NCBI RefSeq assembly: GCF_040115645.1
Contig: NC_089546.1
Location: forward strand, 5,942,001 to 6,006,000
Length of the DNA: 64,000 nt
Source: Euwallacea fornicatus
Taxonomy: Eukaryota > Arthropoda > Insecta > Coleoptera > Curculionidae
Direction of reading: 5' to 3'
The notes under the pieces were generated by a model. It saw only the letters and a program-made list of their open reading frames with translations, ran no database searches and was not told the origin of the DNA. The position numbers and the translations under genes were made by a program. Of this stretch, positions 24,467 through 34,900 are shown piece by piece. Within the stretch, counting starts at the first letter, position 1, and the number at the start of each line of letters is the position of its first letter.

Positions 24467-25009
24467 ATGTCTACAGGCCAAGACCGGATTTATGGCAATA
24501 CATTCCTGAATACACGAGATCAATATAACCCAGATCTATATTTCAACCACCCATCGAATCAGCACGACCCTCAGTATCCTAATATTTACCCCTACGACCA
24601 GTACCAGCCTGCCAGCGAACACCAGGTTCAGTCTCATTCAGACCACGTTGGCAATTTTACCCCATTTTACATTGCTGTAACTATTTGTGCTATTATCGGA
24701 TTTACACTCTTTATTCTGAATATTGCCTTGGGTTGCTGCTCTAGATATTCTGACTACTGGAACGACAGACACACAGGTAAAATTGAACTTAGTTTTTTAG
24801 TTGAATAATAAATTACTTTTATAGGAAATCGCTGGATTGTATCTTTGTGGACTGCAACTCCTCATAAACAACCTCCTCTTGAGTATTCCTCAGAGCTACA
24901 GGGGATTTCTTCTGAAAATCAGGTGGTTTATCATCATCCTCAAGAAGAAGCTCAGTCGGAGGCCGCCGAATTTTTAGAATTAAGGACCAAAAGGGAAAGT
25001 GAAATTTAA
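24467..25009 (+). CDS. Small single-pass membrane protein with Pro/Tyr/Gln-rich N-terminus, unknown function
   Basis: Two coding exons: 24467-24776 and 24825-25009, joined phase 1 at a GT-AG intron of 48 bp; 164 aa. The first 65 residues are rich in Tyr, Pro, Asn, Gln and His (repeated YP/YDQY motifs). A hydrophobic segment at about 68-90 (FYIAVTICAIIGFTLFIL) ends in a CC pair that may be palmitoylated, followed by an Arg/Tyr patch. The C-terminal tail is acidic and ends RTKRESEI. The layout recalls shisa-like or small adaptor membrane proteins, but I do not recognise a family. An apparent acceptor precedes the ATG. A second short membrane-type frame begins 13 bases after the stop. Confidence 0.75.
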
Positions 25010-25022
25010 ATTCCTAAGTACC

Positions 25023-25193
25023 ATGTTTCACGTCTATTATCCTATGATGGCCTTTGTAACCTTAATTTTTGTCTTGGGGACTATAATGGGACTATTGAAA
25101 TGGGGTCCCAAGTTATGCAAAGTAAGACATACTACTTTGCCTTCTGACAACAGAGAATACTTAAGGCACAGGGCTTATGAACAAGAAATATGA
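25023..25193 (+). CDS. Possible second cistron: 56-residue membrane peptide
   Basis: An ATG-initiated 57-codon frame starts 13 nt after the stop of the preceding gene and before any poly(A) signal (the first AATAAA is at 25397-25402), so it would lie on the same mRNA. It begins MFHVYYPMMAFVTLIFVLG, one clear transmembrane helix, followed by a short basic/polar tail (KLCKVRHTTLPSDNREYLR) ending in EI, like its upstream neighbour. The hydrophobic-then-polar design argues against a chance frame in a 3' UTR. It may be a true dicistronic small protein, or an alternative C-terminal exon. Nothing in the window proves translation. Confidence 0.5.
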   Translation: MFHVYYPMMAFVTLIFVLGTIMGLLKWGPKLCKVRHTTLPSDNREYLRHRAYEQEI

Positions 25194-25402
25194 AAACATT
25201 ATTAGCCTGCTTTATCACTCTATAAATTTTGTTTCTCAATATAAGATATTGAAATATAATCCGTCCACTTTATATCTATTTACTGTATTTTATACATATT
25301 TTTATTAAAATGCTTTGGATCTGTATTGTGGTATTATTAGAACTGACTATTAACTGTATGACAAGAATTAGTTTGAACTATTAACAAAAAGCAGAATAAT
25401 AA

Positions 25403-26058
25403 AATCTAAGACTATTTACCAAACTAAATACTATATTAAATGTAGTGTTACCACTGCAATGATAATGATTGTAATAAAACAAAACTTAATTCATACACAG
25501 GCATGGAGACCAGAACTAAGAGTCCAGTATATAGAAGTAACAGTAGAGGACGCAGGGAGTAGAATTTGTAATTTAAGAAAACTTGGCAATAGAAGGTGAG
25601 CGATAAACGTAGACTGTTGATTAAGCAGTTTACTATTATCATAAAATGTCTTACACTGAAACTGATGTTTCAACATTTAGTTCAAATTCTTTTTTGTTAA
25701 AAACTACCTTTTGTTCACTCAAAGATTGGATTCTTGAAATTTCCATTCGATTTTACTACATTACATACTTATTTCGGTTTTTGTTAATTCTACTGATCTT
25801 ATCTCATTAACATAACAACACCTTTCTATCCTACACATACATATTCAAGAACATATATGAACGAAATCGACCTTGCAGTCAAAAACCTAAATTTAAATGC
25901 TCAAAAAATACTTTTATTTGAGAGCAAGGTTTTCTAAAACTAAATCTTTGAGACAAATATTTTATCATTATTACTAACATTTCGGCTTGATTAAATAGTG
26001 TAAGAATTGCCTCTTAACAATCATAAAATAATATAGAAAGAAATCAAATCTGGCCTAA
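25403..26058. other. Intergenic/3' UTR, convergent
   Basis: AT-rich spacer between convergent genes. A minus-strand AATAAA at 25918-25913 fits the CARHSP1-like gene. No gene supported. Confidence 0.5.
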
Positions 26059-26752
26059 TTAATCCAGCTGCTCCCATTTTTTATGTATGACAGGTTTTAA
26101 CTCCACAATGTGAACATGCACTGCTTGAAATTTTTCAAACTTCGGTGGAATTGGGCATAGCTGATACTTTACCCTGTCACCTGTCAGTGGTATATACTCA
26201 TCTTCTATACTGCAAAAAAAAAGAGAATTATTAACTTTGTAGGGACTAGGATCTTTGAATAACAGGACTTTTACCACATATTCTGCACCCAAAAATGTTC
26301 AAATTTGCTACTTATATCTAGTTTTAACAACAAAGTGTGTATAGGATGGAGTTCATATTGCACATAAGTACTATTTTTAGGCAAAAATCTACTGTCAAAT
26401 GTGGAGACCCTGTAGTGTGACACAGTGAATATTACAAAAGACAGAAATGGTTCTTACTCGGAAATATGCACGAAAATATCAGCACTGCCATCTTCGGGAG
26501 ATATAAATCCGTGTCCTTTTGCACGACAAAAGTGCTTGATGTTCCCATATAAAACATTATTTTTCAGTATCCTCTCACAACTACAAAATATTAAAAAAAT
26601 TGGATGAACGTTATAAACGTTTAAACAGCAATTGATTTGGGTTCCAAGGTTAGAATAAGACAAACAACTAGTTAAACTTACGTAGAATTGGATCTCGTCC
26701 TCTTAGTAATTAGAGGGCTGGGAATTAAATGACTTAGATCTCCTTCAGACAT
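26059..26752 (-). CDS. CARHSP1: Calcium-regulated heat-stable protein 1-like cold-shock-domain protein
   Basis: Three exons: 26752-26682, 26580-26458 and 26209-26059; 114 aa, phases consistent. The short N-terminal tail holds PSPLITKRTRSNST, a Ser/Thr-phosphorylation-type patch typical of the CARHSP1/CSDC2 group. The cold-shock domain follows: RNP1-like GHGFISPEDG (K/GxGFI), RNP2-like DIFVHIS, then GDRVKYQLCPIPPKFEKFQAVHV and the end KKWEQLD. In the family it is a small cytoplasmic RNA/ssDNA-binding protein that affects mRNA stability and is regulated by dephosphorylation. Length and end match CARHSP1 (147 aa in human, with a longer N-terminus). Divergent from RNF25. Confidence 0.95.
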
Positions 26753-27399
26753 TGCACTTGGTGTTCCAATAAAATATGTAGTAAAATGTGTAGTAAACTT
26801 AATTACAATATTGCAGAAACAAGATAAATTGGAATACTGGAAATGGAGGAACACCGGCTGCACCACAAAAAAGCACTTTCCTTGTGTTGCACCGCACAGC
26901 CTAACCGGTGTCCTACAGTGTTGTCAGTATACTTGATTGAAAATTCTCGAGGTAAATTACAAAATATCACAATATTTTATTACGGTATGAAATATTTAGA
27001 GTCAAATAAAATACTTCATCGGTGATAGTACTGTTGAGTCGAGGCTAATAAGTATCAAGAGCTGACAATATGATTTTTTTATGAGATTTATATATTGTTT
27101 TTTTACAATGCACAATAAATTATTATCAAATATTTAAATTTTAAATTATTACAAACAAGACATGTTTGTCGCACCACCAACGACGTCGTCATTTGTATAC
27201 TATATATTTTCCTGACTTGTTTTAAAGTATTCTTCAATTTTCTTTAACTTTGACATACATCAATATAAAACATAAAACAGTTGTTTTCGACATTTGCATT
27301 ACTGCCTATGATTGTTTTGTTATTTATTGGTCAATTTGTTCTTTTTTTGCAAAATCCAGTGATTTATTGATCGCCTACTTGCCTACCGCTGCGAGAAAA
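26753..27399. promoter_or_regulatory. Divergent upstream region of CARHSP1-like (-) and RNF25 (+)
   Basis: Roughly 650 bp between two divergent ATGs. No coding content supported; the promoters or first non-coding exons of both genes must lie here or beyond. Confidence 0.4.
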
Positions 27400-28588
27400 A
27401 TGTCTCAACAAGAAAGGTATATTCTAAATTCTCACAGAATTTTCTCAAATAATAATCAATATTTTGTTCATTCATAATTTGCAGAGTACAGGAGGAGTTA
27501 GAGGCACTGGAAGCTATTTTGATGGAGGATATCACAATATCACATAATGAATAGTAAGTCCCAGTCGATTCTTTAAAATATGAATTTCATTCAAAGATAA
27601 TCGCTCTAGTGGTTGTGCTGAACTAGTCAAATGTGTAATATTTCCTTCTACTGCCAATGAAGTAGAGAAACAATATGTGCGTGTTACATTAGAGGCTGAG
27701 TTACCTGATGGTTATCCAGATTGTAAGCCTGTTATAAGGCTGAAAAGTCCAAGGGGATTGGATGACTCTACTATTAACCATTTGTATAGAGAGATAGAGA
27801 AAAAGTGTGCGGAATATTTGGGACAAGCGGTCATATATGAATTAATTGAGGCAAAGCCTTAATTTTCTTGATGATATACATTTTTTAACAATTTAAAATT
27901 GTAGTTAATCAGAGAAAGCTTAACTGAGAGCAATTTGCCAACATGCCAGTGCACTGTATGTTTGTATGGATTTGCTGAAGGGGACAGTTTTACAAAAACC
28001 CAATGCTTTCATTATTTCCACAATTATTGTCTTGCCAAACATATTATAATAACTGAGAAGCATTTTAAAGAAGAACAAGACAAGTTACCGGCATGGAAAA
28101 AAGCTACTAATGGTTTCCAGGTAACCTTTAAATCACTATTTAAGTTTAAACTTAGAAATTAGCACATAGGATACAATTTAGGCCAGCTGTCCTGTGTGCC
28201 GAGAGCCAATTTGCTGTGATGTGAAGGAGCTGAAAACTGCTCTGCCACCCAAAGAATTAGAAAATGCTCAAAACTTTGAACTTACTTGTGACTTAAAGAT
28301 GCTGCAACAGAAGATGCAACAGTTGTTCAATTATCAAAAAAGCAGGGGTGGGATTATTGATATTGCAGCTGAAGAGAATAAGCTTTTATTAATCACCAAT
28401 TCAAATGAGGTGCCATCAGGGGACACTTCTGAAGTAAAACTTTTTTTTATAAGTTTTTATAGATTTTTATATGTAAATGGTTTCAGGATCCTGGTCCTAG
28501 TCTCTCAAACAATCCTGATCAGCCTTTGTCGAATGGACTGCAGGGCCGTAACCAAAGACATTATTCCAAGTACTCAACAAACAGATGA
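27400..28588 (+). CDS. RNF25: RNF25-type RWD-RING E3 ubiquitin ligase
   Basis: Six exons: 27400-27416, 27485-27553, 27610-27850, 27905-28120, 28182-28433 and 28487-28588; 298 aa. The N-terminal RWD domain covers about 1-110 (QEELEALEAILMEDI, then ELPDGYPDCKPVI). A RING finger of the RNF25 layout follows: CQCTVC, CFHYFHNYCL, a long insertion (KHFKEEQDKLPAWKK) and CPVCREPICC, giving the zinc ligands. A coiled-coil-like stretch follows, then a low-complexity tail. The family works with UBE2D/E enzymes and is known for NF-kB support and for ubiquitination on stalled ribosomes. Much shorter C-terminus than human RNF25 (459 aa). The intron after 27850 begins with GC (GAG|GCAAAG), the only donor that keeps frame into LIRES. 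Poly(A) signal at 28805-28810. Confidence 0.93.
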
Positions 28589-28961
28589 CTATGGCATTCC
28601 ATAGCAAACGATGGTCCTAAGAATACTCATCTCGATGTTATTTGTTTTTGATATTCCATATAGCCACCTGTGCTAATCGTGTTACCTTTCAGGTGTTATA
28701 GATGTTTTCGTTTTGAGGTTTTATTTCTGTTTTGTAATCTGGCAACAACGTATCTGACTTACGGTGTAATTGTAAGATGTATCGATTGCAGTTTTAAATG
28801 TAATAATAAAGTATATAGAATTTTATCTCACCAACGTTTTGTAGTTCAGTTTAGGGTGCCTCAATAAAACCTTGCCCTTATTGGTTTTGATTACAGGTAC
28901 AATAGGTACAAAAGTTTATTTTATAGTAATTTTATTTAAAATATAGAAAAGAGTGAAGTAA
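28589..28961. other. Convergent 3' UTRs of RNF25 (+) and FAM135 (-)
   Basis: Plus-strand AATAAA at 28805-28810 and minus-strand AATAAA at 28920-28915 show converging transcripts ending within about 100 bp of each other. Confidence 0.6.
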
Positions 28962-31900
28962 TCAACGAAAGTACTTAATACCAACGACCACCATAAACTT
29001 TTCGATGAAAATCTCCGAATCAAGAACCGCTATATGAGCAGCTCTACCGATGAGAGCGTTTGCGGTATTAGGCAAAGCGTGATGAACGTCGTACCGCAAG
29101 AGTTTTAACTCCTTTTGCGCCAGTATCGGTTGCATAATATTGTGGACCATTTTTCTGTATACTGTACCCTGTTCGGAAGCGTCTTTTATGGATTCTTTGC
29201 ATAGCTCTATTCTAGCAGAATGCAAAGGGACGTATCTAAAATTAATTTAATGTATGTGATAACATCAAGACCGTTCAAATTGTAGCGACACTCACGCGCC
29301 ACTCAAACAAAAATCAATATAAGATTTTAAAAAGTAATCAGTGTTTTCATACTACAGTGAGTGCTACGTTTAATGTATACAAACGGGCGTGCCGCTCATT
29401 GGAGTGTGAGTGTCGATTAACCCTGGTGTGAGACAGGCTCATAGATAGGTAATTAGCCACCTGTCTTGTCCAGATCCGCACAACAAAATATTTTTGAAGT
29501 GATGTAAATTGCTTTTTTGGCTCAAGTTGTACAAGAAAGTCATTTTCGGATCTGCGGCGTCTTTGAGGCAGAGCTGGAGCAACGATCCGGATTTTTTCCA
29601 TTTTTGCATAAACCACATTCCTACGAAAACAATTGTTGTAATTGAAACATGTCCTATCTACAGTGTCTATTAAACACTCTCTCAGATTCCTACGAGTTTA
29701 TTTGAGATTTATATGTGATTTTGATAAATTTGCTAACAGAATTGATTACCTACATATATCATTATTAAAATTCTAAGCTTGTATAATTCGACAAATAAAC
29801 TTATCTATTGGTCCATTTTTTGGGAAAAAAACTGAGGAGTATGGAAGATCTTTAAATTATGCATATATATTTTTAAATCACAAATAAATTCGTAATCTCA
29901 AAGAATGTGAAATGGACTCACTCCTCGTCATTGAGATTAGAAATTACCCATATTAACTAATCCACTACTGTTATATAAAGTTCCTAAATGTGGTCCAGAG
30001 AGTGATAGAAAAGTATGCAGTCTTGGTAAGATAAATTTTAGTTGTGGCCTTGTTAAGGCAGACCGAATGATTATATTGCCTAAGGAATGGCCGACGAAAC
30101 TTATTCGAGTCGGTCTGATGCTGCTAGTATCTAAGTAATGTAGGATTTCGCTAACTAATCTGGAACATTGATCGTTATATAATGTTTATTACTAAATGGT
30201 TAAGCACTATTACCGATCAGTCATGGTATCAAAGTCGCTAAACGTATCACCTTGATTTCTCTCAGACATCAAGAAATCAAGATAAGCTCCGGGAAGACCC
30301 ATCTCCAAGTAGGTTTTCACAAGTCTCAGGTCGGCGGAATTGCCGTCCAACCCGTGAACGCATATCACCAAATGCATACCCTCTGAAAAATGCAATGAAT
30401 CTTATTAATTAAGATTGGTTTTGTTTGTGGAGCGAGCACCTGGGGAAAATATCCGAAACTCATCAGCTATGTGGAAGTATGGTACTTGGGAAGCAAACGA
30501 GTTTAAATCTGAATAGAAAATTCCTTGGAAAGCTAATTGACTTTTAAACTCCTTCTTTGCCTTCAGGAACGGTTTCTCCGATTGCAAATTGCTCTTGCTA
30601 AAGTGGCATTCATCTGAAAGATATTTATGTTTGCGTTCGATTCATAGGTAAAAAAGTAACAAACCATTGATCTCGCCGTCGCCCTTATCCGATGAATTAA
30701 AAGTTTCAAGTTGATGCCTTTTACTATTTGAAACAGGCAAATCTATCATATGGTACAATAAGTTATCCACGGCATTAATTTCATCCTCACATTCCAGGGC
30801 TTTGTCCTCATTTATATCGTCTCCTTCTACTAAAATCAATAAATTACATTTTAAGTGGACATTAATCAGTAATTAAAAGTGTTCACCATTCGTGGTGACG
30901 GAACTGGAAGGTGAAACGAGATCTCTAAATTGCTTTGGTGGGGGCAAGGCAATGTTGTCCATAGAAACTTGAGGAGATGGGGTTTGAGTCTGATCACAGT
31001 CTTAAACAATTATACAGGTTGTAAATAAAGCATATAACATGCTCGGGAAACGAAAACATTCAAAGAAATAGTGGTGTATTAAGATTTTTGGCCATTATAT
31101 ATTAATAACAACAAAATGGCTGATCCTTTAATTGCTGTTAAAGGTAATTCGGTTCCGCTATTTTGTTGTAATTTTTATTCACATTGGTGGTAAATTTGTC
31201 AGTTTTATGGCATTTGACACTTTACGCGTCCATTTTGTCGTACTTTCACGAATTTTTTGTATGTCCCAGTTTCTCACAAATCGACGGGTTGTTACATTTT
31301 CTCTGAACGTTTTGTTTTTTTTAAATTTAATAACTTCAAACATTATTTTGGCAATTCATACCTGTTTTGTCATGTTTGATTAAACCGTTTTCAACACCCT
31401 TAACACTCGTCAAACAACCTGTATCGTTTTTGAAGACGTTACTGCTACGTTTATTAGATTTTTTACTAATATCACTAATTTTCTTGCTTTCTTCAGATAA
31501 GCGTATAATCTCCTTTTCGATTCGATCTAGCTTTAAATCTATAGCACTTATAACAGGATTCGTTACGTCAGTACTAGATCCTAAAGAGCTACTCCTAGAA
31601 CAAGAAAAATTAGTAATCGAGATGATTTATCAACCAAGTTATTATTTAAAAACTCCTAGTCTTTATCGATGTGATATAATTCGAACCTTTGACCCTTAAG
31701 ATCTAGAAATTCATTTTTGTAGACTTGATTGTCTAAAACGGTTAGAAATTAAAGTTTTGTTACCAGACGAAATATCGTCAATTTAGAGCCAAATTATTAA
31801 TGTTCTGTTTATTTTAAAAGCAAACTGATATCCAATAGCAAAGTTAAAATATAACTTCAGTAATATCAATGTCTTTTGGATTTGATGAGGTTGTTGGTCC

Positions 31901-34900
31901 CTAAACATGAGCGTTCTCAATCAACTTAAGCTTTACCTGGAAGATATCCACCCACTTTGTTCGCTAGTAGTCGAAGATCCGCTCTCATAATATTCTACAT
32001 CGCCACTTAGTTTCTTCAGCTTGGAATTCAACGAAGGCATGGACTCGGCGGCTGAATTCAGTCTCAAAGGGAGCAGCTCTTCAGATATACACGACGTACT
32101 CCGTACTTTTCTTATGATACTATCGCTTAGAGCGGCTCTATTCGCACACCCTGTTTTCCTAAAATTACTGCTTTCGCTTACTAAACTCTCGGTCGAACTA
32201 CTGGTTGAACCTATCTCAAATAAGTTCAACTTTTGTGTCGGTTTTGATTCTCCATTAGCTATAACAGCCAAATTTTCGCTTTTTTTCCTAATTTTTTGAT
32301 TTATCAAAGAGCTAAATTTCCTATCTTCGTTACAAGACCGCCGTTTCGGGGAGAAAGTTTGCATCGACGTAGATCTTGGCAGGAACAAGCTGTTGCTATT
32401 GGTCGATTGATTGACGCATTTAATTTTATTGCCAAATTTACTGCAATTTTTTTGGTACTTTCTAACGTTAGAATTTTCAACCTGCTTTGCACCTTCTTTA
32501 GGCCGCCCATTTTCTCGGGCCTCGATTTTGTAATCACTAACCATCACGCTCTTATACCCTGTCTCGATCGATTTATTCCGCACGGCCTCAAATTTCGAAG
32601 TGGAAAATACGTCGTTGCTTAAAATATTTGTCATAGAAATATGAAAACTATTAGATGAAGGTGTCTGCAAGTGATCCAGTGATTTGCTATGTCGAGCCGG
32701 GATAGTATTACTAAAACTTGTAGGTTTGTTTTGAGGTTCCCAAATCTCGAAGCCGCAGGAACATTTGGTGTTGTCCGTTGTTCTCGATCGCCTGAATGTT
32801 GTCGATTCTAAAAAAAAGAATTTTATTGTAGTATAAAAACATACGTAGGAAATAGCCTATTTCGCACATCTGGATCATCACTGTAAATCAGGACATGTCT
32901 CCGCCTGTAGTGACCGAGAGCTTAAATGATATAGTCGATATTAAGAGAAACTAATTTGAGTGAGAAGCAAAATATTAATTTTGAAAAGTGACGTAATAAA
33001 TTTGAATTATGGTAGTTTTAAAGGTGCATAAACGAATACCGCGAGATCATTTAAATTTCATATGTGAAGTTTGTTAAAGAAAAGAAAGTATGTCAATCAT
33101 TGTTTGTGTATATTTGGTTATCTAACTAATCTATATCATTTGCTAATTTTTCATGCCGAAAAGCTTCTTCCGGAGATATTTAGCCAATTATTATTTATAG
33201 TTTTGATTATTTACCATTCGACCTATGCATTCGTTCTATAATCAGTACGCACAATCGAAAACTTTAAGGAACGGATTAGAGCAGAATATACATGTTATTT
33301 CAGAAGTTCTCAGCTATGTTTTCAAAAGTATAAAACATCGGGTGACTTTTTGCACTTAAGTGAATTAACAATATTTTCAGCAATTATTATGGATTTTTCA
33401 ATGAATTAGAATTTTTCCATTAAAATGTGTTATTAAAAAATAGCCTTAATGTTTAATTAAAATCATAAAATTTAGAATAAATAAAGCAACATACCCTCAT
33501 TGCGCTCTTTTTTCAAAAATTCATTCAACATCATTTTACAGTATATAATCAAGTTACGAACTATTTCGCATCTTCTATTTCTCTTGTGTAAAATTCTGCA
33601 GCTGGCTAGATATGAAATTTAAATGATCTCACTGTATTTACCAAATTTAATACATGGGTGAAAGGGCAATTCTATGAGGATTTTAAAAATGTAAACATTC
33701 AATATGGCACTTGTGTGAAAATCAAATGTTTAACAATTTATCTTCTTAGCTAAGGATTTAACAAAAAACGAACAACACTCCTAAGAAGTTCTGAAAAAAG
33801 TGTATTAATATTGTAAAATTTTCTTTCTCCTAACTGTAACTATATAAGCGTAATTTGCAAAAAAATTAAAATTGCTAAATTCGTTTTTTCCAAATATCTT
33901 CGTAACCTTCTGGAATTTAACCGATTTAAAAACAGATTATTAATTTGTTTTAAATTGCTTAACATTTTTCTATTATAGTTTAGTGTGATTTTGTATCTAT
34001 CGTCCTTTCCGAAATTCCCACACTATTCATCTCTATCTGGGACAGACTATGGATTATACCATAATGGTCGTAGGAAAAAATTTATATACATTATCTTTAT
34101 TTCATGCGGCTTACGCTTACCTTTCGGCTTCAGTATGTCGTACTGTTCACAATTCCTCTTCTCGTAATTGAAAGGATTCTGGTATTGGTCCTCGAAGATT
34201 ATGGGCATCGTCGCACAATCCCCGTCTAGGAAGCTGCAATGCACCGGCAACTGGGGCAAAAGCTGCATATACTTCGATCTACCATTTAAATTTATTCATA
34301 TTTTACACATACACGAGGTTGTCTCAATCTTGCCTCTTTGTTAGTTCGGACACGACCAAATATTTTTGGTACTTGGTTTCAAAGCAGCTCATGGCAGACT
34401 TTCTAGTGTTTTGCACCAGGAAGAACAACTCTGCAAAGCGGCGTACTCGTAGGACGTGGTGCTTTTTGCTTAGCAATTGCTGAATTGCGATTTTGCAGCT
34501 GAACGTCAGGAGAAAATAATTCCATAGTTTTGTATTTTCTGCGCAAATGTCGTCCATGCACGATGACGATTTGTATTGATTTTTCTTCAAGAGCTACAAG
34601 ATACGTTCGATATGCCCTGGGAGGATTGACCGTTTTTTTACTTTTACGAATAAAGCCTCACACAGCAGGAGGAGGTTTTTGTTGTTGCGGTGTAATTGCA
34701 GACTGTTTTCAGTTAGATTTATCTGAGAATAGTGTGTGGTGCCACCGCAATAGCATTAACCACTACTGGTGTGTGAGACGTTACATCTGAAAAATTTGTC
34801 AGAAAATAAAGTACGTGACCCACCTTAGTGTTATCGTAATCGTTATACTTAACAATAAGCGTATCGTAGTTGTCGGAAACGATTTCTTCTCGTTGCAGCA

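Noticed and set aside
24999..25022. Upstream extension of the small membrane ORF
   Set aside because: It would start at GTG and overlap the previous stop; the first ATG is at 25023.
27597..27609. Earlier acceptor for RNF25 exon 3 (after CAAAG)
   Set aside because: It creates an immediate TAA; the acceptor at 27608-27609 keeps the frame.
29347..29616. 89-codon minus-strand frame
   Set aside because: It overlaps the real FAM135 exon 29620-29461 in the wrong frame; the correct frame reads MWFMQKWKKSGSLLQL.
34719..34823. In-frame extension after DNTK in FAM135
   Set aside because: It reaches a stop with no homology; a GT donor at 34823 joined to the acceptor before 34593 restores the family sequence.
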